64,000 nt of DNA from Lachnospiraceae bacterium (GCA_024403235.1 JAKSSF010000001.1:1-64000); one strand, 5' to 3'. Positions 1-8,640 are shown, numbered from the stretch's first letter. Translations and numbers: made by a program. Notes: generated by a model not told the origin, from the letters alone.

Positions 1-328
1 TAAGGGTTTTCTATACTTGCTATGTTGCACCTTACATATTCTCTGCTTTTCTCAGCATTTCTGTAAGGGTTTTCTATACTTGCTATGTTGCACCTTACAT
101 ATTCTCTGCTTTTCTCAGTATTTCTGTAAGGGTTTTCTATACTTGCTATGTTGCGCCTTACATATTCTTTGCTTTTCTCTGCATTTCTGTAAGGGCTTTC
201 TATACTTGCTATGTTGCGCCTTACATATTCTTTGCTTTTCTCAACATTTCTGTAAGAGACAAGTTCGCTTTTACAATAATACCTTACATATTTCCAATAA
301 TTCACACCATCTCTGTAAAGTTTGCTTT
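1..328. repeat. Tandem 63-bp direct repeats, entering from left edge
   Basis: Four near-identical 63-bp units start at 1, 64, 127 and 190. A diverged fifth copy occupies about 253-315 and a partial sixth begins at 316. Copies 1-4 differ at only a few positions. Each unit carries an inverted repeat, CCTTACA ... TGTAAGG (plus strand, for example arms at 40-46 and 59-65), around a smaller TGCT/AGCA hairpin. The diverged copy keeps the outer arms with one mismatch. Because 63 is divisible by 3, a minus-strand frame stays open through all copies as a 21-residue repeat (YRNAEKSREYV then RCNIASIENP), with only a GTG near 304 as possible start. A plus-strand frame is open too. The array ends just after the capA-like stop codon and probably continues outside the window. 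I see no gene here that I can support. Confidence 0.9.
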
Positions 329-1687
329 CTATTGAGAAATAAACCCGTCCTCATCAATCTGCACCTTGGGAGAAAGGCTTCGCATCATTTGTAACACCTC
401 TGCCTTTTCTCCTCCGTCCAACAATCTGGTGGTACTGCCGGATTGCAAAGCAGGAATAAACTGTACAGATTCTACACTTTCTCTGGTAAGTACCACTTGG
501 GTAAGGCCGGTATACACTGTTTTAGAATTAAACCAGTAATTTCCCATGCTATAAAAAATAGGTGTGGTGCCACTATAGGTAATCCCCTGCAATACATGGG
601 GATGATCGCCGATCACAAGGTCTGCTCCTGCGGCAGCAAGCTTTGGCGCCGTTTCCATCTGGAGCCAATCGGGCTGATTTACACTTTCTGTACCCCAATG
701 AATATAGACCACAAGATAATCACAGTGCTGTTTGGCTTCCGCAATGCGTTCTTCCAATCGTTTCGGATTCAAGGCTCTGAACACGCCTGCAGAGGTTTCC
801 GTAGCCGCTTTGGTATCAGGGGGCTCATTTCGTTCTATCTGGGTTGCAGATAAATACCCAATAATCATATCATTTGCCAGAAAATACACCGCATCTTCTG
901 CTTCTGTCAGGTTACGACCTGCCCCTACATAAGGCATCTGTAAAAGATCCAAAACCTCTAAGGTATCCAACATGGAGATTTCTCCATAATCGTAGGCATG
1001 GTTGTTGGCAAGAGAAACGATGTCTACACCCAAATCAAAAAGGATAAAAGCATTTTCCGGTTTGGAACGAAAGGTAAAGGTTTTTTCCGGGGTTGGGGTT
1101 CCACGATTGGTATAGGTAAATTCATTGTTCAACATTAAAATATCTGCCGACTGCATAATATTCAGAAGGCCTTCGTCAATACAGTCAAAAATCCCATTGG
1201 CTCTGTCTCTATAAAACCCCATATTGGTATAGGTATCATCAAAGCAGATATCCCCTCCAAAGGTTATAGTAACCTGGTCAGGGCGATTGGTGTCCTTCTT
1301 ATAATATCTGGCATTGGCTGGGAGGCGTTCTATCAACACCTGATCCTGGTCGGTCAGCTCCGGTCCGGAAAGGGGGGCTTCTATGCCTTCTAAAAAAGCC
1401 TTACCTTCTTCGTCAAAATGAATCAAATCCTCCGCACTCCAGGACTGATTTTCTGCTAGGGCTACCTGTTTACTGATGGCATCTTCTTCATTTGGAAAAA
1501 GCTTTGCCAGTAATTTCACACCTGGATTCTTTTCTTTCCACAGCACCAAGGCTACTACTGCGCAAAGTGCCAAGAGTACCAGACCTTCCAAAACCAGCAG
1601 TGCTTTTTTCCCTTTGGCAACTCTTTTGCCGGAATTTGCTTCCTTTTTCAATTGTTTTCTTTCTTTTGTGGTTGTTTTCTTACTCAT
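329..1687 (-). CDS. CapA-family metallophosphatase-like membrane protein
   Basis: A 452-residue protein of the CapA (poly-gamma-glutamate capsule) superfamily, whose fold resembles calcineurin-like phosphatases. A basic N terminus is followed by one membrane segment at about residues 29-50, so the large domain should lie outside the membrane. The family's conserved blocks are visible: GGDICFD (144-150), NNEF (187-190), NNHAYDYG (228-235), HWG (330-332), GDHPHV (360-365) and SMGNYWF (380-386). These are the presumed metal and active-site positions. It is the last gene of the DUF4956-VTC-CotH group, about 115 bp after DUF4956, and no strong Shine-Dalgarno is seen before the ATG. No PgsB/PgsC partners are present, so poly-glutamate synthesis itself is not implied. 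A role in envelope polymer anchoring or turnover is inference. Confidence 0.88.
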   Translation of the reverse strand: MSKKTTTKERKQLKKEANSGKRVAKGKKALLVLEGLVLLALCAVVALVLWKEKNPGVKLLAKLFPNEEDAISKQVALAENQSWSAEDLIHFDEEGKAFLEGIEAPLSGPELTDQDQVLIERLPANARYYKKDTNRPDQVTITFGGDICFDDTYTNMGFYRDRANGIFDCIDEGLLNIMQSADILMLNNEFTYTNRGTPTPEKTFTFRSKPENAFILFDLGVDIVSLANNHAYDYGEISMLDTLEVLDLLQMPYVGAGRNLTEAEDAVYFLANDMIIGYLSATQIERNEPPDTKAATETSAGVFRALNPKRLEERIAEAKQHCDYLVVYIHWGTESVNQPDWLQMETAPKLAAAGADLVIGDHPHVLQGITYSGTTPIFYSMGNYWFNSKTVYTGLTQVVLTRESVESVQFIPALQSGSTTRLLDGGEKAEVLQMMRSLSPKVQIDEDGFISQ

Positions 1688-1804
1688 ATGTTTTTGTGAA
1701 AAATTCTGAAGTATTCTTATTTGTTATTTCACATATATTTACTCTTACTTCTATCGCTTATGATTTTATTTCAAATACATTTTCTTGAATGATTTTTTAT
1801 TCCC

Positions 1805-2479
1805 TTAAATTCTCACTTCTCCCTCATGGGTCAAAAGAGAAACCTGCAAAATGTGATCCATTGCGCCCAGGCTTTCTATTAGAGCCTTTTCCTCTTTGGT
1901 GCGAACTTCCAAAATCATATCAAACCCGGTTTTCTTTAGGTTTCTGGATTTTACCTGAAAGCCGTCAGAATGACTTTTCACCAGCTCTAACACAGCATCC
2001 TCACACTCTAGGGAAGTAGCATGTACCATCAATAAATAGGGTGCTTTGGTAAAAGGCATATATTGTAATAGGAAAATACCTGCGGTAACCACAAGTGCCA
2101 CCAGGATAGCCACTTCATATAATCCAGCCCCGCAAATAATGCCTTCTCCAATGGACCAAAACAAAAACAACAAATCCATGGCATCCTTTACCGCGGTACG
2201 AAAACGGACAATAGAAAGGGCCCCTACCATACCTAAGGAAATCACAATACTGGACTGCATGGCTAAAATAATGCCTGCCGTTACCACAGAAATAATAGCC
2301 ATAGATACATGAAAGCTTCTATCATATAAAGAAGATTTATTTACTTGTTTGTATACAAAGAAAATGTAAAGCCCCATCAAAAAAGTGATTCCTAAAGTAA
2401 TCACCATCTGACTGGTGGGCATGGTATTTCCGGTAAACCCAGCTATAAAAGAACGTTTCAATGCGTCTTGAAAAGTCAT
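1805..2479 (-). CDS. DUF4956 multi-pass membrane protein
   Basis: A 224-residue membrane protein with about four hydrophobic segments (roughly 25-43, 59-80, 101-110 and 112-140) and a soluble C-terminal domain of about 80 residues. The family signature VRFRTAVKD sits at 91-99 between membrane segments. An upstream in-frame ATG at 2500 exists, but the ATG at 2479 is preceded by AGGAGGAATCAA and is the better start. It begins 20 bp after the VTC-domain gene, so the two are surely co-transcribed. DUF4956 genes are commonly found beside VTC-domain and CotH genes, and the biochemical role is unknown. A second copy lies at the right edge (63502-64000). An ion or polyphosphate channel-like role is only a guess. 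Confidence 0.87.
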   Translation of the reverse strand: MTFQDALKRSFIAGFTGNTMPTSQMVITLGITFLMGLYIFFVYKQVNKSSLYDRSFHVSMAIISVVTAGIILAMQSSIVISLGMVGALSIVRFRTAVKDAMDLLFLFWSIGEGIICGAGLYEVAILVALVVTAGIFLLQYMPFTKAPYLLMVHATSLECEDAVLELVKSHSDGFQVKSRNLKKTGFDMILEVRTKEEKALIESLGAMDHILQVSLLTHEGEVRI

Positions 2480-2499
2480 TTGATTCCTCCTGTTTTGCA

Positions 2500-3201
2500 C
2501 TATCCCAGCATGGGATTTTGTCTTGCCTGATAATATTTGGAATAGGACACTTTTTGTAGCTGTCCTAAATTACATTCTTTTTTTATATACTCCGGAAGGA
2601 TCTCGTCATACTTGATTTCTAAAATATGCCGCCCTGTAGGTAACAACGGAATCGTCTCTATATTGGGATTCCAAAATTGATTGATTCCGGAGCACGCGCC
2701 TATATTCTGGTCCAGGGTAATACGGACATTTCCTCTAGGATCTACATAGGCCATCCTTTCATATTCTACTATAACCTTGGGTTTCAGTCCACGGGATAGA
2801 TGACTTGCCAGTAATTTTTTCTCCAAAGCAGTGTCCGGCGAATGGTCTGACCGGTCATAAGAATCCTGCCATGATAAATACCTATTAGCTGCCTCTTTTG
2901 TCACCACCTGGACAATCTTTTTCTTATAACTATTTTTTGACTGCTTCTCTTCCAACTTGATAATCTGATCAGAAGCATTATAGATACGCAATCGATACTT
3001 AGAGCGGCCACTAATACCTGCCTCATTTTCCTGTAAACAAGTGTCCCACAGGTCATCAAAATAGGCACTGCGAATGCTATAAGGGCCCTCTTGGCTGTAG
3101 GCATCCCGATCCATAATCGTATCCAGGCGTTCTTGTAATAGAGCCAACTGAAGCGCACTAATATAATATTTATTTTCTACCCGGTATTCCATAGGCTCCA
3201 T
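2500..3201 (-). CDS. VTC-domain protein (polyphosphate polymerase fold)
   Basis: A 233-residue soluble protein covering essentially one VTC domain, the tunnel fold used by yeast Vtc4 to make polyphosphate from ATP. Motifs typical of the triphosphate tunnel are present: RVENKYYIS (7-15), SIRSAYFDD (42-50), RSKYRLRIYN (66-75), KLEEKQ (82-87), EYERM (146-150) and EIKYDE (195-200). Together these supply the basic residues and acidic metal ligands expected of an active enzyme. There is no SPX domain and no membrane segment; the neighbouring DUF4956 protein may give membrane attachment. The start is supported by AAAGGAGCTG before the ATG. It lies 34 bp after CotH and 20 bp before DUF4956. Whether it polymerises phosphate or only binds polyphosphate or nucleotide cannot be told from sequence. 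Confidence 0.87.
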   Translation of the reverse strand: MEPMEYRVENKYYISALQLALLQERLDTIMDRDAYSQEGPYSIRSAYFDDLWDTCLQENEAGISGRSKYRLRIYNASDQIIKLEEKQSKNSYKKKIVQVVTKEAANRYLSWQDSYDRSDHSPDTALEKKLLASHLSRGLKPKVIVEYERMAYVDPRGNVRITLDQNIGACSGINQFWNPNIETIPLLPTGRHILEIKYDEILPEYIKKECNLGQLQKVSYSKYYQARQNPMLG

Positions 3202-3235
3202 CAGCTCCTTTCTATGACAAATTTCATTCTAGCAT

Positions 3236-4780
3236 CTAAGAGTCTCCCCATAACTTATCAAAAAACTGCTTTCTCTCTCCTATAAATCGCTGCAATTTCT
3301 GATAATTTTCCGGTTCTGTGGGGAAATAGCCCTTTTCACTATACATACTATGCCAACGAATAGCATCCATTTGTGCGGAAGGTTGTAACTGTTCCTCCCA
3401 CATAGGAATTTCTTTCTCTATAAGTTGTTTCAAAAAAGCAGAAGCCTTGTCCTGATATAAAGTAACCACCTGCTGCTTAAAGTCCTCTTTTTCCAATAAA
3501 GCAGACCACCACCAACTAGAGGTGGTACCAGACTGAAGCTTGGTAAAACCGGTTCCATCCTTTGTATCATAGTCCATCCAGTCCAAATAACTTCCCAGAC
3601 TCATATCATAATCCCATCCGGGAGCGCCTTTCAGTCGTCCATCTCCGGCATCTGAATCTTTATAAAAGAACGAACTACTCACACTGGCGTCATAGTTTTT
3701 CATCAATTCTTCTGCTAAATACTTGCGGGAAAAAGTGTCTATATCCAAAAATTTCTGGTAGGAACTATCGGTTTCTTTCAATGCCTGCTCCAGGTCGTTC
3801 AAAAACTGCTCCAAGTACTCAATTTCTTCTTTTGAGCTTTGGTTGGGAGATTTAATGATGATACATTCTCCGGATTTGGTGGTAAGACCTCCTCCCATTT
3901 CTCCCATCTCCAACCGAAAGCGTTCTCCAAATTCTCGTTCTAATAAGTATCCTCCGGTAATGTCCTCAGGATTTTCCGGCAAGAGATAGGCCTTTCTCGT
4001 GCCTGTTTGTTCTATCTCATACTTTTCACTGCTTTGTTTTTGATACATCCGGCTCATGCTCTCTTCCAAGGAGTCCACATTGATACGGTTTTCCCCTAAT
4101 TCCAAAGCATCTACAAGATAGTAGTTGCCCATATAATTGCCATTGATATACAAATCCACATACTTTCCGGTATGGCTAAAGGGCAATTCCAAGGCCTCTT
4201 CTAATGCTCGTCCAATGTGATTTCGAAGTAGTGTATCATCGGAAGCATTGGCAAAAAGCACATATTTTTTTCCTTCCGGCAAGCCTAATAAAGAGCGACT
4301 TTGCTCCAAAACAATGGAAAAGGTTTTTTTATCCCAATTGGTCCAAGTATAATTTCCTCTTCCTTTGATATAGGCAAGCCCTGTGGAAAGAAGCTGTTCC
4401 CCATTTTCATTATAAATGCGTATCTTCCCTCGCTCTTTGTTTTCTTTATTTTCGTAAATGGAATCCAAAGAATTACTTTCCGTATCCAGAAAAATAGTGT
4501 CCAAATGGGCAGAAGAAAGGGTTTGAAACTCTACCTTTTTCAACTTTTTAGAATAAAAAAGATTTTCTCTTGAAGCATAGCTTGGTAAAAATAAATACCG
4601 TTCTTCTCCCTGCTCCCACATTTGAATTCGTTCATTTCCTAAATAGGCGTAGTATTCCTGTAAGGGACTTCCCGGTTGCAACTTTTGCTCCAAAAGAATC
4701 AGGCTCCAGATTCCGAGGAGAGCAGCTATAATCCATATGCAATTTTGGATTCTTTTATTTTTGTTCCAGTTTTGTAACAT
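3236..4780 (-). CDS. CotH kinase family protein
   Basis: A 514-residue protein of the CotH family, atypical protein kinases first known from Bacillus spore coats, where CotH phosphorylates CotB and CotG. A membrane segment at residues 13-30 suggests the kinase domain faces outward. Family motifs are clear: RGNYTW (141-146) followed by DKKTF (150-154), RNHIG (186-190), DLYINGNYMGNYYL (209-222) and the acidic WDYDMSLG block (389-396) that should bind metal and ATP. The ATG follows GGGAGCAGC and overlaps the end of the YfhO gene by 26 bp, so translation is probably coupled. No spore-coat gene is nearby. The substrate is unknown and a surface polymer or protein is possible. A longer paralog is at 61391-63481. 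Confidence 0.88.
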   Translation of the reverse strand: MLQNWNKNKRIQNCIWIIAALLGIWSLILLEQKLQPGSPLQEYYAYLGNERIQMWEQGEERYLFLPSYASRENLFYSKKLKKVEFQTLSSAHLDTIFLDTESNSLDSIYENKENKERGKIRIYNENGEQLLSTGLAYIKGRGNYTWTNWDKKTFSIVLEQSRSLLGLPEGKKYVLFANASDDTLLRNHIGRALEEALELPFSHTGKYVDLYINGNYMGNYYLVDALELGENRINVDSLEESMSRMYQKQSSEKYEIEQTGTRKAYLLPENPEDITGGYLLEREFGERFRLEMGEMGGGLTTKSGECIIIKSPNQSSKEEIEYLEQFLNDLEQALKETDSSYQKFLDIDTFSRKYLAEELMKNYDASVSSSFFYKDSDAGDGRLKGAPGWDYDMSLGSYLDWMDYDTKDGTGFTKLQSGTTSSWWWSALLEKEDFKQQVVTLYQDKASAFLKQLIEKEIPMWEEQLQPSAQMDAIRWHSMYSEKGYFPTEPENYQKLQRFIGERKQFFDKLWGDS

Positions 4781-7622
4781 ATGCTGCTCCCAAGAAAAGT
4801 AAAATACTGACAGCGCTTATCCAGGCACCCAGTTTCATCCCCGGTGGAATATAAGACATTTCTACAAAATGGCTTTTTCCTATATTATTAATAGGAATTG
4901 TCATAAATGTACCATAATATACTTCCGGCTGCACCTTTTCACCATCCACCCATATAGTCCATCCCTTTTCATAGGGAATGGTGGGTACCAGCGCTTCACC
5001 GGATCCGGTTTCTATGGTAAGACGGGAAGAACTAATCTTTTCCACTTTTGTCTGGGCAGTACTTAAAGCTTCGTGGTATTTTTCCAAAGCTTCTATATCC
5101 TCTGTCACCACTAACAGTTCCCCATAGTCTGCAGGATCCGTGTCGCATGCAAGAGAAATCGTAAAGCTATCTCCCAATTCACAGTAACCCAAATTTAAAA
5201 TCTGTAAGCATGCCAGATTACCGTAAGGAGATAGAAATTCTCCATCTTTATAAATAGCAATACCCTGGCTTTTTCCCAAAATGCCCTGTAAATATAGATA
5301 TACCTCGCCGGTTTGCTCCACGGTGACGGTATAGGTTTTTTCAAATTGATCTGCAAACTTTTCTGAAATATCCTGCAAAGAAGCAGGCTTAAATATCTGC
5401 ACCGATTCTCCCAATAGGTCCTCTATCCATTGTTCCTGCAAAGAAAAAGGATCTAGCGTTTCCGGTAACTCCGTCCTGTTCACAGGTTTTGATGCTGTCA
5501 TAGCCAGAGAAAGGGCATATGGGTTTTCATAGGCTTTTGCGGTTTCTACCATCATAGAAGCCTGGTCGCTCATTTGGGGCGCATCTGTTTGAGATTCGGC
5601 CTTTACCGTCTCCAATTCTGTATATGAATTATGCACCGGATAGGTTCCATCCGACAGAACATATTTAACATTCAAAATGGCATCTGCCGTAACCGTATTG
5701 TCATGACCGTAATGGGTCAACAGACCATCCTCCGTAAATCCCAGATGCTGTAAAAAATAACGGGGTGCCATTTTCCCTGCAGAGCTATAATAGGTAATGC
5801 CGTTATAGTCATATTGAAGAGCATCGTTTTGCTGACGGGGATTGAGATTTTCCATTCGATAAAAACCGTTGCCAGTTTTCTTCACAAGTTCTACTGCGGG
5901 CTGCATGGTTTTCAAAGTTTGCACATACCGGCTATTAGGTTGGTTCTGTAATGCCTGGAAATGATAGGTGTATGCACAGTTTGCTACCAGCTCCGCGCTG
6001 ACAAGCAAAACCAGCAGACAAAAAACTATTCCAAGACTATACTTTCTTTGCTCCTCAATATCCTTGCTTTCCGGAATAGTTTTCTGCATATAATCTGAAG
6101 AACTTTCTTTTTCTATATCTAGCTTTAAAAGCATTTTATTGTTCTTATAAATTCCTGTAATCCATACCCCGATTAGAGTATACACAAGCCAGCAGATAGC
6201 AGTTACCACAATGGTATTTCCGGAAACATTTTCATAGGCAGGGCGAAGACCTACAGCAAGTACAGCTCCCATCACAATGCTGGAAAGAAGCCATATTTTC
6301 CCAGATTTTGAAATAGCGGAAAGTCTCCCATTCTTCTGTATTTCCTTGCTTTTGTCAGATACACTTTCCGATGCACCCTGAAGCAAGGAAAAGAGACCTT
6401 TCGTTCCACAATAAATTACCAAAAAGATCCATAAATAGGCCTGCCTGTAGGGATGCCCGGAAGGCTCCATAAAAGCGTGCCAAGCCAGATTACAGTAGTC
6501 TAAGCAAAAAGAAACCAAAAGAATTGCAAATAAGATTCCTTTCCCAATTCTTTCTCGTTTGGCAATAGTGCGATTTCCAAAATAAAATCCTGTCAACAGC
6601 AATAAGAAAATCCCGGCATACACTTGAGGCAAGCCAAAACGGGGTTGAATTCTATCATAAGAAAGCACAGAAAGCTTAGAAAAAACCTGAAGTGGAGTTA
6701 TATTTTTCCCTGCGGCTTCCAGGCCAAACTGGGTAATATCTTTCGGAGAATCCATTAATCCTATGGCGGTAGGTATCAACACCACCGCATCCAGGCAAGC
6801 TCCCCAAACTGTTGCAATAGCCACTTGCCTAATCTTCTTCCCCCATTGCTTCAGGGTACACTTTTGTTCCCACAGCCAAAGCAAAGTCCAAAGACCGATA
6901 AAAATCAGTGCCATGTAGGTAATGTAATAGTTTACCCAAAGCATCAGCGCAATGCAGAATACGTATGCCAGTTTTCTCCCTGCGACAAGCAATCGTTCCA
7001 GCATCCAAAGCGTAATGGGCAATAACATTACCGCATCAATCCACATGGAATTCATACTATGGGAAAAAAGATAACTACTCATTGCAAAGGATACAGCGCC
7101 TAGGAAGGCACTGATATATATAGGAGAAAAAAACTCATAAATCCATGAAGGATTTTCGTTTTCCCTTTTTAGTAACATAACTCCATCATCGGTTCTACTG
7201 GAGAAATTTCTTCCTTGTATTTCCAAAACATGCAGCAAATACAAATCCATCAAGAAAGCGGCTGTCATCAATTTCAAGCCCGCCACAATGGTAATCCCCA
7301 AAGGAAATAAAGTATTGGGTAAAAAAGTAAACAATAAAAAGAATGGACTAGAGATATAAAAGATATATAACCCTATGGGAGAGGACCCTAATGTTGTAGA
7401 AAAGGAATAGAGAATATTATTCTTCCCCTGATAGACAGACTTTAAGTATGAATAATAATCCACATACTCTCTTTTCATATCATACATAAGAAAGGTATTA
7501 TCTCCAAAGGGATAGATTTTCTCTATAAAAAGCACGCAAAGAAAGAGCAGCATGACAAGGCATGCCGCAAGGGAAGCGTGCATTATATTCTGATTTCGAT
7601 TAACTTTATGCATTTTACTCAT
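4755..7622 (-). CDS. YfhO-family large membrane protein (GT-C-like)
   Basis: A 955-residue polytopic protein with roughly a dozen or more hydrophobic segments, ending in an extracytoplasmic domain and a final membrane helix. The N terminus carries the YfhO-type segment with GDNTFLMYDMKREYVDYY (from about 40), the first acidic loop of this family. In Bacillus and Listeria, YfhO-type proteins are GT-C glycosyltransferases used to glycosylate lipoteichoic or wall teichoic acid with lipid-linked sugars. A similar wall-decorating role is likely here but the sugar is unknown. It is the first gene of the envelope operon that continues with CotH, VTC and DUF4956. No clear Shine-Dalgarno precedes the ATG at 7622. 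Its promoter must share the short 7623-7710 region with the proposed antitoxin RNA. Confidence 0.85.
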   Translation of the reverse strand: MSKMHKVNRNQNIMHASLAACLVMLLFLCVLFIEKIYPFGDNTFLMYDMKREYVDYYSYLKSVYQGKNNILYSFSTTLGSSPIGLYIFYISSPFFLLFTFLPNTLFPLGITIVAGLKLMTAAFLMDLYLLHVLEIQGRNFSSRTDDGVMLLKRENENPSWIYEFFSPIYISAFLGAVSFAMSSYLFSHSMNSMWIDAVMLLPITLWMLERLLVAGRKLAYVFCIALMLWVNYYITYMALIFIGLWTLLWLWEQKCTLKQWGKKIRQVAIATVWGACLDAVVLIPTAIGLMDSPKDITQFGLEAAGKNITPLQVFSKLSVLSYDRIQPRFGLPQVYAGIFLLLLTGFYFGNRTIAKRERIGKGILFAILLVSFCLDYCNLAWHAFMEPSGHPYRQAYLWIFLVIYCGTKGLFSLLQGASESVSDKSKEIQKNGRLSAISKSGKIWLLSSIVMGAVLAVGLRPAYENVSGNTIVVTAICWLVYTLIGVWITGIYKNNKMLLKLDIEKESSSDYMQKTIPESKDIEEQRKYSLGIVFCLLVLLVSAELVANCAYTYHFQALQNQPNSRYVQTLKTMQPAVELVKKTGNGFYRMENLNPRQQNDALQYDYNGITYYSSAGKMAPRYFLQHLGFTEDGLLTHYGHDNTVTADAILNVKYVLSDGTYPVHNSYTELETVKAESQTDAPQMSDQASMMVETAKAYENPYALSLAMTASKPVNRTELPETLDPFSLQEQWIEDLLGESVQIFKPASLQDISEKFADQFEKTYTVTVEQTGEVYLYLQGILGKSQGIAIYKDGEFLSPYGNLACLQILNLGYCELGDSFTISLACDTDPADYGELLVVTEDIEALEKYHEALSTAQTKVEKISSSRLTIETGSGEALVPTIPYEKGWTIWVDGEKVQPEVYYGTFMTIPINNIGKSHFVEMSYIPPGMKLGAWISAVSILLFLGAAYVTKLEQK

Positions 7623-7629
7623 AATTATA

Positions 7630-7658
7630 TTGTTATTTTTGAAATTATGATATAGAAT
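7630..7658 (+). promoter_or_regulatory. Promoter for antisense RNA of type I toxin-antitoxin locus
   Basis: TTGTTA (7630-7635), a 17-bp spacer and TAGAAT (7653-7658) form a reasonable sigma-A promoter reading rightward. It is the only plus-strand promoter I support in the window and it points at the RNA described at 7665-7757. Confidence 0.5.
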
Positions 7659-7664
7659 AAATAC

Positions 7665-7757
7665 AGAGGTACACCGAGCAGAACGGTTGCCCTTGAAATT
7701 TGAAAGAGCTAAAAATAGCTATCCTAAGTTTTCCAGGCTACAGGATAGTTATTTTTT
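7665..7757 (+). ncRNA. Probable antitoxin RNA opposing the Hol-Tox-like mRNA
   Basis: A short plus-strand transcript is inferred from the promoter at 7630-7658 and the terminator hairpin at 7714-7753 followed by T residues to 7759. It would be about 90-95 nt. It runs convergently into the toxin gene, is complementary to the toxin mRNA's 3' untranslated end and reaches the toxin stop codon. This is the arrangement of txpA/RatA-type type I systems. The exact start is not known. The RNA is inferred only from promoter, terminator and context. Confidence 0.42.
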
Positions 7758-7759
7758 TT
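7711..7759. terminator. Bidirectional terminator between toxin mRNA and antisense RNA
   Basis: A 12-bp stem (7714-7725 pairing with 7742-7753, one G-U pair) is flanked by six or more T on the plus side (7752-7759) and by five A on the left (7711-7715), which read as T on the minus strand. It can therefore stop both the antisense RNA and the toxin mRNA. Confidence 0.75.
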
Positions 7760-7847
7760 GCTTATATATCTCTTTTCCTAATAAAACCCCAGCTCCACAA
7801 CAAGCAGTTATGAGCATTATTAAGGCTTCATAAGTCAAGGTTATCAT
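7749..7847 (-). CDS. Putative holin-like toxin (Hol-Tox), 32 residues
   Basis: A 32-codon frame encodes a small hydrophobic peptide that starts MITLTYEALIML, continues through one membrane helix (about residues 8-24) and ends with a lysine-rich tail, KEIYKQKK. The TYEAL start, single helix and basic tail are the marks of the small Hol-Tox/TxpA-like type I toxins of Firmicutes, which depolarise the membrane when over-expressed. The gene sits between the rplA terminator and a bidirectional terminator, with an opposing plus-strand promoter, as in known type I pairs. No good Shine-Dalgarno is seen, only a weak purine tract overlapping the terminator stem, which may mean translation is structurally limited. 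The second Cys pair (CC at 16-17) is unusual. Confidence 0.55.
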   Translation of the reverse strand: MITLTYEALIMLITACCGAGVLLGKEIYKQKK

Positions 7848-7851
7848 TGAC

Positions 7852-7892
7852 AAAAAATACCTACTACAGAAATATAACTGTAATAGGTATTT
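7852..7892 (-). terminator. Rho-independent terminator of the rplK-rplA unit
   Basis: A 15-bp stem (7855-7869 with 7878-7892, one G-U) with an 8-nt loop is followed on the minus strand by six T (7852-7857). It lies 26 bp after the rplA stop and so ends the ribosomal protein transcript before the toxin gene. Confidence 0.85.
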
Positions 7893-7917
7893 TGAATTCA
7901 CCAAAAAAACTCTCTTT

Positions 7918-8607
7918 TTAGAATTTTGCTGTAGAAACCTTTACGCTAGGTCCCATTGTAGCAGCAAGTGAGATGCTTCTTAAGTACTGACCTTTTAATG
8001 CGCTTGGTTTAGCCTTTACGATTGCTTCCATAAGAGCTGTGAAGTTTTCTTCCAATTTCTCTTCTGTGAAGGAAGCTTTACCGATCGGAACATGAACGAT
8101 GTTGCTCTTGTCCAATCTGTATTCGATTTTACCAGCTTTGATATCGTTGATAGCTTTGGTAACATCCATGGTTACAGTACCAGCTTTAGGGTTAGGCATT
8201 AAACCTTTAGGACCTAAAACTTTACCAAGACGACCTACAACACCCATCATATCAGGAGTAGCTACAACTACATCGAAGTCTAACCATCCTTCATTCTGGA
8301 TCTTAGGAATTAATTCGTCGCCACCAACATAATCTGCTCCAGCAGCTTCTGCTTCTGCAACCTTGTCACCTTTTGCAAATACTAAAACTTTAACAGTTTT
8401 ACCAGTTCCGTTAGGAAGTACTACTGCACCACGGATCTGCTGTTCTGCGTGACGTCCGTCACAACCGGTTTTAATATGCACTTCAATTGTTTCATCAAAT
8501 TTAGCAACTGCTGTCTTCTTTACCAAAGCGATAGCGTCAGCAGGCTCATACTGTACGGCGCGATCTACTAATTTAGCAGCTTCGCTATATTTTTTTCCAT
8601 GTTTCAT
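7918..8607 (-). CDS. rplA: 50S ribosomal protein L1
   Basis: A 229-residue uL1, the normal bacterial length, starting MKHGKKY and including the family block [15 protein letters not shown]. uL1 forms the mobile stalk of the large subunit near the E site and also represses its own operon by binding mRNA. The start follows AAAGGAGTGTAAAGAA. It lies 33 bp after rplK and is followed at once by a strong terminator. The usual next genes (rplJ, rplL, rpoB, rpoC) are absent; an envelope operon follows instead. Confidence 0.98.
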   Translation of the reverse strand: MKHGKKYSEAAKLVDRAVQYEPADAIALVKKTAVAKFDETIEVHIKTGCDGRHAEQQIRGAVVLPNGTGKTVKVLVFAKGDKVAEAEAAGADYVGGDELIPKIQNEGWLDFDVVVATPDMMGVVGRLGKVLGPKGLMPNPKAGTVTMDVTKAINDIKAGKIEYRLDKSNIVHVPIGKASFTEEKLEENFTALMEAIVKAKPSALKGQYLRSISLAATMGPSVKVSTAKF

Positions 8608-8640
8608 TTTCTTTACACTCCTTTTCTACTGATGAGATGA

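Noticed and set aside
1..315. CRISPR array
   Set aside because: The repeats are contiguous 63-bp units with no unique spacers and there are no cas genes.
17..394. Plus-strand open frame of 125 codons through the 63-bp repeats, rich in Cys, Leu and Phe
   Set aside because: It exists because the repeat length is a multiple of three and contains no stop in that frame. It has no ribosome site, overlaps the capA-like gene end and has an unlikely composition.
329..1687. Poly-gamma-glutamate capsule synthesis locus from the CapA-like gene
   Set aside because: No PgsB or PgsC-like genes are present; the CapA fold alone does not imply that polymer.
3562..3855. Plus-strand frames inside the minus-strand genes (this one and many others)
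   Set aside because: They lie opposite clear coding sequence, lack ribosome sites and resemble no family I know.
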